This document shows, piece after piece, positions 8,343 through 17,119 of a DNA stretch of 64,000 bases; the first letter of the stretch is position 1, and every line of letters starts with the position of its first letter. The translations under genes and the position numbers were made by a program. A model generated the notes under the pieces. That model worked only from the letters and a program-made list of their open reading frames with translations. It was not told the DNA's origin and made no database searches. This stretch comes from Arthrobacter sp. SDTb3-6. Its GTDB lineage: Bacteria > Actinomycetota > Actinomycetes > Actinomycetales > Micrococcaceae. Where the stretch lies: assembly GCF_013376095.1 (NCBI RefSeq), contig NZ_JAAMFN010000023.1, positions 1-64,000 on the forward strand, written 5' to 3'.

Positions 8343-9913
8343 CCGGGCCGTGCCCGCCTTTCCGGTTTCGGCCCGTCCACATCGCGTCCCTGGTAGACCC
8401 TTCGGGACACCGTCAGCGGGCCGCCGCCGGCCAGGCCCCCCGCTGCGGCGCGGCCCAGAAAGAGCCCCACGCTTCCCTGCACCGCCTGGATGCCCGGGTC
8501 GCTGCTGCGTTCCAGCGCCGCAGCGTCATCGAGGTAGTTCCCCAGGTCGTGGGCGTTCTTGACGGTCTCGACGGCACCCTTGACGTCGGCGCCCCCGGAC
8601 CGGTGGGAGGTCACCGTCACCCAGTCCGCCGAATCCGGCGGCGGGCCGTAATCCAAGGCTGTCACGATGTCGTCTTCATTTTGAAAGTCCAGCACCTTGA
8701 CACCGGGGGCGACAGGCAGGTTTCGGGCCGGGGCCCCGGCGATGATGATCATCTTGACATTGAAGTCGGCCAGAAATTGCGGATTTGCCGCGGCTGCCGC
8801 TGCATGGATTCCTCCGCCGCTGTGGCCGGTGATCATGACATCCTCCGTGGCCCGCGCCCCCGCGGCAGCCAGGGCCTGGCGCATCATCTCCTGGACCACA
8901 ACCTCCTGCTGCTTGAAGTGCTCCTGTTGCGCCGCCGTCAGGCCCTCCAGGTCGCCTTCCAGGTCCATGGGGTTGGCGCTGTCCACCGTTGACCAGTCCT
9001 CCGTGCCCGGCAAGTGCACGATCCAGGCGCGTGTTCCGTCCGGCCGGTCCAGGCGGTCCACGACGACTGAACCCGGCGGGTAGCCGTAGGCGTCCTGGCT
9101 GCCGGCCAGCAGGCCCGCGGCGCCAGGGCCAACGTCGACCCGGACGGGTTCGAAGGGGTCCGGGGCGGCCCGGCCAGGCTGCCCTTCCCCGGGCGCGGCG
9201 TGCCATTCACCGGCCGGCACCTGCCGCAACTCCAGGTGCCCGGGTTTGGCCAGTCCGCTCCAGTCGAAGAATCTGCGCACGCCTGCTGCCGCCTCCACGC
9301 CGGAATTGCCCCTCCCGGCAAAGGAGCCGTGTCCAAGGAGGTACGCCAGCCCCGCCATCGGGCCCAGCAGGCCGGTGAGGTAGGCCGGGCCGTCGTTGAG
9401 CATGTCCTCGGCCTGGTCCCGCAGCCCCCCACGCTCCGCAGCGTCCCGCGCCTGTCGGAGCTGGCCCAGGAACACGAGGGGACCAAAGATCCCCGCGGCA
9501 GACACCTGGACGCCGGCCAGCAGGGCCTGGCGGCGCTTCGCCCTCTCACGGGCCACCGTCTCCGCTTCGGCGGCCTCATAGCGCCCGGCGGCCGCAGACG
9601 CATGCCGGGCCAGTTCGGCAACCCCCTGCCCCGCCGCCGCAGCCCTTTCCTGCGCCGAAGACAGAAAGGCCTCGGCGGCCCGCGCGGCATAGTACGTGGC
9701 ATCGGCTCCCTGCAGGCCGGATGCCACCAGCTGCGCCGCAAAGTCCGACATCCACCGCAACTCCCCTGCCAGGGCGGTCGCCAGCTCCTGCGCGTCCTCC
9801 CCCACGGGCCCAATGCCCCTGGCCGCCGCCTCGATTTCAGCCAGCGTGTACTTCACCCGGCCCGCCCCGCCGGTGATGCTGAAACCGGTGCCGTCGCCAT
9901 CGTCCCGCGTCAT
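8339..9913 (-). CDS. Alpha/beta hydrolase with helical, WXG-like N-terminal region
   Basis: 524 residues in two parts. Residues about 15-135 are Ala/Glu-rich and helical, including a W-M-S-D segment and several AAAxA heptads reminiscent of WXG100/LXG-type helices. Residues about 290-500 form an alpha/beta hydrolase with the lipase-type elbow G363-H-S365-G-G and a later IIAGAPARNLP and VLDFQNEDDIV region. There is no classical signal peptide; a moderately hydrophobic stretch follows residue 135. It starts 3 bases after the stop of the small WXG100-like gene, so the two form an operon. A lipase or esterase exported or anchored with its small partner is plausible but unproven. Confidence 0.65.
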   Translation of the reverse strand: MTRDDGDGTGFSITGGAGRVKYTLAEIEAAARGIGPVGEDAQELATALAGELRWMSDFAAQLVASGLQGADATYYAARAAEAFLSSAQERAAAAGQGVAELARHASAAAGRYEAAEAETVARERAKRRQALLAGVQVSAAGIFGPLVFLGQLRQARDAAERGGLRDQAEDMLNDGPAYLTGLLGPMAGLAYLLGHGSFAGRGNSGVEAAAGVRRFFDWSGLAKPGHLELRQVPAGEWHAAPGEGQPGRAAPDPFEPVRVDVGPGAAGLLAGSQDAYGYPPGSVVVDRLDRPDGTRAWIVHLPGTEDWSTVDSANPMDLEGDLEGLTAAQQEHFKQQEVVVQEMMRQALAAAGARATEDVMITGHSGGGIHAAAAAANPQFLADFNVKMIIIAGAPARNLPVAPGVKVLDFQNEDDIVTALDYGPPPDSADWVTVTSHRSGGADVKGAVETVKNAHDLGNYLDDAAALERSSDPGIQAVQGSVGLFLGRAAAGGLAGGGPLTVSRRVYQGRDVDGPKPERRARPG

Positions 9914-9916
9914 GGC

Positions 9917-10267
9917 CTACCCTCCCGGTATTCCCGGCCCGCGTGCGGCGAGGGATTCAAGGACCCTCGCATAGGCCGCAACGTAATCCCCGGCCACCCG
10001 GACCTCCGAGGAAGCTGCCGCCAGTTCCGCCGCCCGCAGCGCGGCCTCCTGCCGGAAGGCCTCCGCCGCCTTCGATTCCCACTCCAGGCGGGTGGCAGCT
10101 GCCAGTCGTGCACGGATGTTTTCCAACTCACCGGCCAGGCGGGACAACCGGGCGGCCAGGGCGGACATCTCGCCCGGCGACCGTGACGGGTCCCAGTAAG
10201 CCGAAGGTCCGGCACACTGCCCCAATCCGCTGATGTGTCCAGCCGGCCCCCGCACCACGTAACCCAT
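9917..10267 (-). CDS. Small WXG100-like helical protein
   Basis: A 116-residue protein whose C-terminal 85 residues are two alpha helices joined near LEWESKAAEAFR (W63-E-S65), the position and style of the W-x-G turn of ESAT-6/WXG100 proteins, with Ser in place of Gly. A strict YxxxD/E export signal is not seen; the end reads YVAAYARVLES. ATG 10267 is chosen because GGGGGAGG stands upstream; the longer frame is not protein-like. First gene of a two-gene operon with the hydrolase downstream. No ESX secretion components are in the window. Confidence 0.65.
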   Translation of the reverse strand: MGYVVRGPAGHISGLGQCAGPSAYWDPSRSPGEMSALAARLSRLAGELENIRARLAAATRLEWESKAAEAFRQEAALRAAELAAASSEVRVAGDYVAAYARVLESLAARGPGIPGG

Positions 10268-10485
10268 GCCGCCTCCCCCTTCCGCCGCCGCCAAGGCCGG
10301 CATCGCGCCCCGCAGGGACCTCTCCCTTTCGACAGTAGGCACCGCCGGCGTGCCGTGCCAGCGCCCCGGCACGGATGGGGGACAAGGCGGCGCGCTTCCC
10401 GGCCTGTGGAGGCGGCGGTGCGGCCAAACGCACCGCCACGGGGGCCCACGGCGAAGGAACCCGTCGTTCATGAAAGAATTGGGTC

Positions 10486-11928
10486 ATGTCTGATTCCGCC
10501 TCCGCCATTGCCCGCATCCCTTCCGGCCGCCTGTCCCTGGCCGCCGCCCCCGGCCACATCGCCCTGGGCCCGCTCGACGGCCGGTACTCGGGCGCCGTGG
10601 CGCCGCTGGTCGACTACCTCTCCGAGGCAGCCCTGAACCGTGACCGGGTAGGTGTTGAGGTGGAGTGGTTTATCCACCTCACCAGCAACAACGTGCTGCC
10701 CGGCACCACACCGCTGACCGCTGAACAGCAGGCCGGGCTGCGCGCCATCGTCACCGAGTTCGACGCCGATTCCATCGCGGAACTGGCCGGGATTGAAAAA
10801 GTCACCGTCCACGACGTCAAGGCCGTGGAGTACTTCATCGGCAACCACCTCTCCGCCCTGGGACTGGAACGGCTGAAGCCGCTGGTCCACTTCGGTTGCA
10901 CCAGCGAGGACATCAACAACCTTTCCTACGCGGTGGGAATCAAGGGCGCCGTGGAGGACGTCTGGCTGCCGGCAGCCCGGAGCCTGGTTGCCAAGATCGC
11001 CGAAATGGCCGGGGAAAACCGCGCCGTGCCGATGCTTTCACGCACGCACGGCCAGCCGGCCACGCCCACCACGCTGGGCAAGGAACTGGCCGTCACGGCG
11101 CACCGCCTGACCCGCCAGCTGGACCGGATCGCCAAGACCGAATTCCTGGGCAAGATCAACGGCGCCACCGGCACCTATTCCGCCCATTACGCGTCCGTGC
11201 CCGAAGCCGACTGGCAGGAAGTTTCCCGCAGCTTTGTCGAGGGCCTGGGCCTGACGTGGAACCCGCTGACCACCCAAATTGAGTCGCACGACTGGCAGGC
11301 CGAGCTCTATGCGGACATGGCCCGGTTCAACCGCATCCTGCACAACCTGTGCACCGACGTGTGGAGCTACATCTCGATCGGCTACTTCGTGCAGATTCCG
11401 GTGCCGGGCGCCACGGGCTCCTCGACCATGCCGCACAAGGTCAACCCGATCCGCTTTGAAAACGCCGAGGCGAACCTGGAGATCTCCAACGCCCTCCTGG
11501 ACACCCTGGGCGCCACGCTGGTGACCAGCCGCTGGCAGCGGGACCTCACCGACTCCTCGAGCCAGCGCAACATCGGCGTCGCCTTCGGCCATTCGCTGTT
11601 GGCCATCAGCAACGTGCTGGGCGGCCTCGGCCGGCTGGACACGGCCGAGGCCGTGCTGGCCGACGACCTGGACCACAACTGGGAAGTACTCGCCGAAGCC
11701 ATCCAGATGGTCATGCGTGCCGAGGCCATCGCCGGCGTCGACGGCATGGAAGACCCGTACGAGCGCCTCAAGGACCTGACCCGCGGCCGCCGCGTGGACG
11801 CCGCCCGGATGCAGGAGTTCGTCTCCGGCCTGGGCTTGTCCGACGGCGCGCAGGCCCGCCTGCTGGCCCTGACCCCGGGCACGTACATTGGCATTGCCGA
11901 ATCGCTGGTGGACCACCTGCAAAAGTAG
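10486..11928 (+). CDS. purB: Adenylosuccinate lyase
   Basis: 480 residues of the fumarase/aspartase superfamily. The signature GSSTMPHKVNPIRFENAEAN gives the catalytic loop, and HFGCTSEDINNLSYA and SRTHGQPATPTTLGKE match the substrate-binding regions of PurB. The enzyme splits SAICAR and adenylosuccinate to release fumarate in purine and AMP synthesis. The form with LGPLDGRYSG near residue 28 and long size fits the E. coli-like group. AAGAAT stands 6 bases before the ATG and no good ribosome-binding site is seen, so the mRNA may be leaderless. Upstream 218 bases are shared with the divergent WXG100-like operon and hold no gene that I can support. Confidence 0.95.
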   Translation: MSDSASAIARIPSGRLSLAAAPGHIALGPLDGRYSGAVAPLVDYLSEAALNRDRVGVEVEWFIHLTSNNVLPGTTPLTAEQQAGLRAIVTEFDADSIAELAGIEKVTVHDVKAVEYFIGNHLSALGLERLKPLVHFGCTSEDINNLSYAVGIKGAVEDVWLPAARSLVAKIAEMAGENRAVPMLSRTHGQPATPTTLGKELAVTAHRLTRQLDRIAKTEFLGKINGATGTYSAHYASVPEADWQEVSRSFVEGLGLTWNPLTTQIESHDWQAELYADMARFNRILHNLCTDVWSYISIGYFVQIPVPGATGSSTMPHKVNPIRFENAEANLEISNALLDTLGATLVTSRWQRDLTDSSSQRNIGVAFGHSLLAISNVLGGLGRLDTAEAVLADDLDHNWEVLAEAIQMVMRAEAIAGVDGMEDPYERLKDLTRGRRVDAARMQEFVSGLGLSDGAQARLLALTPGTYIGIAESLVDHLQK

Positions 11929-11950
11929 TGTAGCGGCTGCCTCCCCGCCC

Positions 11951-12445
11951 TCAGCCGCAGCGGTCGATGTAGGACTGCCAGGCCACGAGGAACCGCTCAC
12001 GCGCCAGGTCATCCCGCCACCGCCAGAGCTTGCACGGCTGTGTGGAGCCGCGCCGGACCCCGAGGCAGTCCGGCACTGCGTACGGCAGGCCGCAGCGGGG
12101 GCAGCACTCGGGCGCCCACACGGCCGGGTTTACCATGGCGGCCCGCCGGAGCACGGCACGGTCGTTGTAGGCGCCCAGGTTTATCAGCCGGTATTCGGTG
12201 TTGGTGGCCCGCGGCGCGCTGCATTCCCGAAACCGCGCGACCATGGCAAAGCCGTCGGGGAGCAAGAATTCCTTGGCACGCATGAGGAAGCACACCAGGC
12301 ATTCGTTCGGCCCCGGCATCATCATCCCTGCCGTCAGCGCCGTGAATTGCCGGTCCACGTCATCCGTGCCGCCGTCGGGGAACCCATCGCCGGAATCCGG
12401 GCCTTCCGTTGATCCGTCATCGTCCACAAAGCCGTAGTCGTCCAT
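11951..12445 (-). CDS. Cysteine-rich protein of unknown function
   Basis: 164 residues: an acidic N-terminus (about 1-32, rich in Asp/Gly) followed by a compact domain with nine cysteines, arranged as ECLVC, a lone Cys in RFRECS, CCPRCG, PDC, PC and RCG. The CxxC pairs suggest one or two zinc ribbons, but I do not recognise the family. ATG 12445 is supported by AAAGGATC upstream; a longer frame has low-complexity, non-protein-like sequence. It is convergent with purB, and a weak 7-bp hairpin spans their junction at 11933-11958. Its role is unknown. Confidence 0.7.
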   Translation of the reverse strand: MDDYGFVDDDGSTEGPDSGDGFPDGGTDDVDRQFTALTAGMMMPGPNECLVCFLMRAKEFLLPDGFAMVARFRECSAPRATNTEYRLINLGAYNDRAVLRRAAMVNPAVWAPECCPRCGLPYAVPDCLGVRRGSTQPCKLWRWRDDLARERFLVAWQSYIDRCG

Positions 12446-12539
12446 GAAGAGATCCTTTCCATGGACCAACCCTTGCAATGGCCGGCCCCCACGGAAAGGG
12501 CCGGGGCGGCAAATGTGGACAAAAGGCCGCCCCGTCCGG

Positions 12540-12569
12540 GCTGTGCAGGGCCGGGCTGTGCAGGGCCGG
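12540..12569. repeat. Two tandem 15-bp direct repeats
   Basis: The unit GCTGTGCAGGGCCGG occurs twice in a row at 12540-12554 and 12555-12569 in the 148-base gap between the aminotransferase stop and the start of the cysteine-rich gene. A partial third copy decays after GCGGGGCAGG. It may be simple slippage. Confidence 0.7.
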
Positions 12570-12593
12570 GCGGGGCAGGCGCGCACGGCGTCC

Positions 12594-13802
12594 CTAGACC
12601 TGCGCCCCCTGGAAGGCGACGATCCGCTCCAGGCCCTCGCGGACGGCGTCGTACCCGGCGGCAAAGCTCAACCGGACGGTGCGGCCCCCATGGACGGTGT
12701 CGAAGTCGAGCCCGGGCACCACGGCCACGCCCTGCGCCTCCAACAGCGCCGAACAGTACGCGGCCGAGTCGGCGAAGCCGTCCATGGCTGCGCCAAGGCC
12801 TGCGTAGAGGTAAAAGGCGCCGTCGGCAGGCGCTGCGTCCACCCAGCCCAGCCGGTCCAGCATTGTCAGCAGGTAGGCGCGGGTGCGGGAAAATTCCGCC
12901 ACGGCCGCCTCCGCTTCGGCATAGGAGGCCTCTCTGAACGCCTCCACCGCCGCCATTTGGGCCGGCGCCGGCGGGCAGAGCGCCACGTTTCCGGCGAGCG
13001 CGTCCACCACCCCGATGAGGTCGTCCGGCACCAGCGCCCACCCCAGCCGCCAGCCCGTCATCCCCCAGTACTTGGAAAAGCTGGAAACCACGACGCCGGA
13101 ACGGTCCAGTTCCCAGGTGCACACGCCGTGGGGATCGGGGGCGCCGGGGGCCGGGTAGGTGATGCCGTGGTAAATTTCATCGCTCACCAGGCGCACCGCA
13201 TTCTCCGCGCACCAGCCCGACAGGGCGGCCAGCTCCTGCCGGGACGCCATGGTGCCGGTGGGATTGGCCGGCGAGGCCAGCACCAGCCCGGACAGGGGCC
13301 CGTGCTGGGCGGCCGCGGCGTCAAGCTGTGCGGGCACCGGCTGGAAGCGGGTTTCCGGGCCGCAGTCCAGCTCGACGACCTCGATGCCCAGCGCGCGCAG
13401 GATGTTCTTGTAGGCCGGGTAGCCGGGCCGGGCCAGCACCACGCGGTCCCCCGCATTGAACGCGGACAGGAAGGCCAGCATGAACGCCCCGGAGGAACCG
13501 GTGGTGACCGCAACGTTGCGCGCGGCGACGTCCAGCCCGTACCAGCGTTTGTAGTGGCCGGTGATTGCCTCGCGGAGCCCGGCAATGCCCAATGCCGGGG
13601 TGTAGGTCAACGGGGTTCCGGCCGCGTGGATGGCGGACGCGGCGGCGGACACGGCCGACGGCGCGCCCCCTCCCGGCTCCCCCGCGCACAGCGAAATGAC
13701 GTTTCGGCCCGCCGCACGCAGTTCGGCCACCCGCGCCAGGATGTCCATCACGGCAAATGGCGGCACCTGGGCACGGCGGGCGACGGTCAGCGGACGGTTC
13801 AT
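12594..13802 (-). CDS. PLP-dependent aminotransferase, class I (AspB-like)
   Basis: 402 residues with the full set of fold-type I features: VISLCAGEPGG, YTPALGIAGLREAI, SPANPTGTM, VSDEIYHGITY and SFSKYWGMTGWRLGW with the PLP lysine at K244, then a C-terminal small domain with GAFYLYAGL. Such AspB-like enzymes transfer amino groups between aspartate or other amino acids and 2-oxoacids; the substrate is not predictable. ATG 13802 follows GGTGGAG. It is transcribed after the GH65 phosphorylase gene with a 23-base gap, so it is probably in that operon, although no metabolic link between the two is obvious. Confidence 0.85.
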   Translation of the reverse strand: MNRPLTVARRAQVPPFAVMDILARVAELRAAGRNVISLCAGEPGGGAPSAVSAAASAIHAAGTPLTYTPALGIAGLREAITGHYKRWYGLDVAARNVAVTTGSSGAFMLAFLSAFNAGDRVVLARPGYPAYKNILRALGIEVVELDCGPETRFQPVPAQLDAAAAQHGPLSGLVLASPANPTGTMASRQELAALSGWCAENAVRLVSDEIYHGITYPAPGAPDPHGVCTWELDRSGVVVSSFSKYWGMTGWRLGWALVPDDLIGVVDALAGNVALCPPAPAQMAAVEAFREASYAEAEAAVAEFSRTRAYLLTMLDRLGWVDAAPADGAFYLYAGLGAAMDGFADSAAYCSALLEAQGVAVVPGLDFDTVHGGRTVRLSFAAGYDAVREGLERIVAFQGAQV

Positions 13803-13825
13803 GGCAGGCTCCACCCACGCCACCG

Positions 13826-16192
13826 CTAGGACAGGCCCTTGCCGATGATCGGGATGCCGGTGGTCGGGAACGAGCCGGGGAACACCGCCGGCGTTGCCGG
13901 GGGGACCGGCTGCAGCGCCACCTTGACGTCGTCGCCCGGGGTGAGCCGGACCGTGGTGCCGCGCACGTCCACGGCGAGGGGTTCGACGTCGGGCCCGTCC
14001 TGCAGGCTGAAGGTGATGGCGTCCGCCACCAGGGAGACGGCCAGCAGGGCCCCGCGCACGGTCAGCTTGAAGGACAGGCTGTCCCAGCCCTCGGGCAGTC
14101 GCGGGTCGAAGTGGAACATTTCCCCCTGGTCGCGCATGCCGGCAAAGCCGCAGACCAGCGAGCTCCAGATGCCGCCCGCCGAGGCGATGTGCACACCGTC
14201 CACGGTGTTCGCATGGGTATTGTCCAGGTCGATGAACACGGCCTCCGTGAAGTGCTTCAGGGCGGTGTGGCCGTAGCCCACTTCCGCAGCCATGATGCCC
14301 TGCACGCAGGCGGACAGGGTGGAGTCGCCGGTGGTGATGGGATCGTAAAAGTCGAAGGCGCGCTGCTTTTCCTCCGCGGTGAAGTCCTGCCACTGCAGGA
14401 ACATGGCCAGCACCGTGTCCGCCTGCTTGAGCACCTGGTGGCGGTAAATCACCAGGGGGTGGAAATGCAGCAGCAGCGGGTATTTGTCCTTCGGCGTGGT
14501 CCAGTCCCAGGGCTCCAGCGTCATGAAGTCGGCGTCCTGGCTGTAGACCTGCAGATGGGAGTCATACGGCAGGCACATCCTGTCGGCGGCCTGCTGCCAG
14601 AGCTGCCGCTCGCGCTCCGTGACGTCGGGACGGCCCTGGGCGGCGGCAGCCTTGCGCAGGTTGAAGCGCGCCATGACGTTCGTGTACAGGTTGTCATTGA
14701 CCACGGCCGTGTACTCGTCGGGGCCCGTGACGCCGTGGATGTGGAACATGCCGTCCTTGCCAAAGAAGCCCAGCGAGGCCCACATGCGGGCCGTTTCAAC
14801 GAGCAGGTCCGCGCCGATTTCGCCCTGGAAGGTGGGGTCCCCGGTGGCCCACCCGTAGCGGTTCGCGGCGAAGGCAATGGCGGCGGCAATATGGAACTGG
14901 GCCGTCCCGGCGGCATAGTAGGCGCTGGCCTCCAGTCCGTTGATGGTCCGCCAGGCGAACAGGGCCCCGTCCACGCTGAGCTCGGCGGCGCGCCGGCGGG
15001 CCGTGGGCAGCATCTGGTGGCGGGATTCAAGCACCTGCCGCGCGGCGTGCGGGTTCGTGTAGGTCAGGTACGGCAGGAGGTAGATTTCCTGGTCCCAGAA
15101 GTAGTGCCCTTCATAGCCGGCGCCCGTGACGCCCTTGGCCGGGATGCCGGAAACGCCGGCCCGCGCGGTGGCCTGCGCCAGCTGGAACAGGTTCCACCGC
15201 ACCGCCTGCTGCAGCTGCGGCTCGCCTCCCACCACAATGTCCGCCACGTCCCAGTAGTGCCGGTAGTGGGCGGCGCTGTCGGCGAAAATGGCGTCAACGT
15301 CCGCCAGGGCTGCACCGGCCTGTGCCGCGAGGGCCTCGCCGCGGTCCTCCTCCTGGCTTTCCCCGGCCACGGCATAGCTGACGCTCTTCGCCAGGCGGAA
15401 CGTCCGCCCGCCCTCGACGGCCAGGACGTACCGCACGCTGGACTCGTCCGCGGCCACCACGGTCTCAAACGGCTGTTCGTCCGCGTTGGTCTCGTGTGCC
15501 ACGGCCACGGCCACGCGCTGGTGCGAGGTGGCGGTCTCCCAGGCCAGGCTGAAGGCGCCGTCGGCCCCTTCCAGGTGCAGCGGCTGCAGGATCCTGTCTG
15601 CGTGGCGGCCGGGCCGGCGGGGGTCGCTGAAGGACTCTTCGCTGACGGGCAGGTCCTGCCGGTTGACGACAGTGGACACTACATCGACGTACACGTCCCG
15701 GTCCGCGGTAATGTCCAGTTCGATGCCCAGGAGGCCGCGCCCCGTGAAACCGACGGCGCGGCGCACCGTGGTGTTCACCGTGGCACCGGAGCGGGTGGCC
15801 CAGGTGGCCGTCCCTTCGTGGATGCCGGTGGAGAAGTCAATGCTGCGCCGGTAGTCCAGCACCGTGGACTCGGCCAGCAACAGCTGTTCGCCGTCGATCG
15901 TGACCGTGAAGCCGCTGGCCTCGGGCACATACACGATGCGCTGTCCGGTCCGGGCAAATCCGTACGCGTTTTCCGCGTGCTTGATCTCCCACGTTTCGTA
16001 AAAGCCGTTGATGAAGGTGCCCGGGAGCTTGCCGGGGCCGCCGAAGGAAAACGAACCGCGGATCCCCAGGTGCCCGTTGCCCAGCGCCATGAGCGTTTCC
16101 ATGGTGCCGGCGTCGTCGGGGCTGGAGGCGGTTTCCACCAGCCGCCAGGGATCGCAGGGGAAGCGCTGGCGGTCGGAGCTGATCAGTGCCAT
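13826..16192 (-). CDS. Glycoside hydrolase family 65 disaccharide phosphorylase
   Basis: 788 residues, the usual length for GH65 maltose, trehalose or kojibiose phosphorylases. The N-terminal beta-sandwich (about 1-280) starts with LGNGHLGIRGSF; the (alpha/alpha)6 barrel carries HFWDQEIYLLPYL and the catalytic acid E493 in TGPDEYTAVVND; and a C-terminal jelly-roll ends the chain. These enzymes split an alpha-glucobiose with phosphate and release beta-glucose-1-phosphate. A beta-phosphoglucomutase gene 49 bases upstream in the same operon would turn that product into glucose-6-P, which supports the phosphorylase rather than the hydrolase activity. ATG 16192 is preceded by CGAGGAGA. The exact disaccharide is undetermined. 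Confidence 0.9.
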   Translation of the reverse strand: MALISSDRQRFPCDPWRLVETASSPDDAGTMETLMALGNGHLGIRGSFSFGGPGKLPGTFINGFYETWEIKHAENAYGFARTGQRIVYVPEASGFTVTIDGEQLLLAESTVLDYRRSIDFSTGIHEGTATWATRSGATVNTTVRRAVGFTGRGLLGIELDITADRDVYVDVVSTVVNRQDLPVSEESFSDPRRPGRHADRILQPLHLEGADGAFSLAWETATSHQRVAVAVAHETNADEQPFETVVAADESSVRYVLAVEGGRTFRLAKSVSYAVAGESQEEDRGEALAAQAGAALADVDAIFADSAAHYRHYWDVADIVVGGEPQLQQAVRWNLFQLAQATARAGVSGIPAKGVTGAGYEGHYFWDQEIYLLPYLTYTNPHAARQVLESRHQMLPTARRRAAELSVDGALFAWRTINGLEASAYYAAGTAQFHIAAAIAFAANRYGWATGDPTFQGEIGADLLVETARMWASLGFFGKDGMFHIHGVTGPDEYTAVVNDNLYTNVMARFNLRKAAAAQGRPDVTERERQLWQQAADRMCLPYDSHLQVYSQDADFMTLEPWDWTTPKDKYPLLLHFHPLVIYRHQVLKQADTVLAMFLQWQDFTAEEKQRAFDFYDPITTGDSTLSACVQGIMAAEVGYGHTALKHFTEAVFIDLDNTHANTVDGVHIASAGGIWSSLVCGFAGMRDQGEMFHFDPRLPEGWDSLSFKLTVRGALLAVSLVADAITFSLQDGPDVEPLAVDVRGTTVRLTPGDDVKVALQPVPPATPAVFPGSFPTTGIPIIGKGLS

Positions 16193-16241
16193 GGGTTTCT
16201 CTCCTCGGGGGGTGAAATGAAGATTTGGGGGCGGAAGGGTC

Positions 16242-16976
16242 CTACAGGAGCTCCGCAAGGTCGTCGACCACTGTGGTGGCGCCGGCGTCGAGCAGCACCT
16301 GGCGCCCGGCCCCGCGGTCCACGCCGATCACCGCGCGGAAGTCGCCGGCGCTGCCGGCCCGCACCCCGGACACGGCATCCTCCACCACGATGCAGTCCTG
16401 CGTGGGCACGCCCAGCAGGCTTGCCGCGTAGCTGAACGTGTCATGGTTGGGCTTGCCGGGCAGGCCGTGCGCCGCAGCGACCTCCCCGTCCACGACCACG
16501 GGGAAGTAGTGGTCCAGGCCGGCCGCCTTCAGCACGGCCGGCGCGTTCCGGGAGGACGAGACGACGGCGAGCTTGAGTCCGTGCGCCAGCGCGGCTTCCA
16601 CGAACCTCACCGAGCCCGGGTACGGGGCCACCCCGCCGGAGGCGATGATGTCGTTGAAGACCCGGTTTTTGCGGTTGCCCAGGCCGTGGACGGTGTCGTG
16701 CGCGGGGTCGTCGTCCAGCGGGCCCTCGGGCAGCGTGATGCCGCGGGAGGCCAGGAAGTCCCGGACGCCGTCAAAGCGCGGCTTGCCGTCGATGAAGTCA
16801 AAGTAGTCGCTGTCCCGGTAGCCGGGCCGGCCGGTGCCCGCAAGGTATTCCTCGAAGAGCTGGCGCCAGGCCTGTTCGTGCACCAGGGCGGTGGGTGTCA
16901 GGACGCCGTCGAGGTCAAACAGGAGTGCGGTGGCGGCGGTCCAGTCGGTGGTGGTGTTGGCTGCGGTCCCTGTCAT
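16242..16976 (-). CDS. pgmB: Beta-phosphoglucomutase (HAD family)
   Basis: 244 residues of the haloacid dehalogenase superfamily. Motif I is D21-L-D23-G-V-L-T-P-T, motif II VVSSSRN, motif III the lysine in GLPGKPNHDTF, and motif IV VVEDAVSGVRAG. A helical cap (about 35-95) with the dimeric pattern of beta-phosphoglucomutase lies between motifs I and II. It would isomerise beta-glucose-1-P to glucose-6-P, the natural partner of the GH65 enzyme downstream. ATG 16976 is preceded by GAAGGGA. The longer in-frame extension has poor protein character. Promoter sequences for this operon must lie in the 143 bases shared with the divergent Pth2 gene. Confidence 0.9.
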   Translation of the reverse strand: MTGTAANTTTDWTAATALLFDLDGVLTPTALVHEQAWRQLFEEYLAGTGRPGYRDSDYFDFIDGKPRFDGVRDFLASRGITLPEGPLDDDPAHDTVHGLGNRKNRVFNDIIASGGVAPYPGSVRFVEAALAHGLKLAVVSSSRNAPAVLKAAGLDHYFPVVVDGEVAAAHGLPGKPNHDTFSYAASLLGVPTQDCIVVEDAVSGVRAGSAGDFRAVIGVDRGAGRQVLLDAGATTVVDDLAELL

Positions 16977-17107
16977 GGTCGCGGTCCCTTCATCACTGGC
17001 GGGTGGTGGTGCGTTGGATGGGCTCCCTTCCAGCATATGCCGGGCCGGGCCGTGGCCAGGGTGGGACCGGCCGCCAATTTCATTCCCCGCCGTCCCGGCA
17101 CACACCC

Positions 17108-17113
17108 TAGGCT
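17108..17113 (+). promoter_or_regulatory. Putative -10 element of the leaderless pth2-like gene
   Basis: TAGGCT stands 6 bases before GTG 17120, and there is no conventional ribosome-binding site directly upstream of that start. Confidence 0.45.
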
Positions 17114-17119
17114 GGTGGG

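Noticed and set aside
12540-12569. Start of a CRISPR or minisatellite array
   Set aside because: Only two adjacent 15-bp units with no spacers; nothing like a CRISPR repeat elsewhere in the window.
13757-16435. Long open frame on the plus strand opposite the GH65 gene
   Set aside because: It is the antisense reflection of high third-position GC in a well-supported gene; the translation is low-complexity and matches no family pattern.
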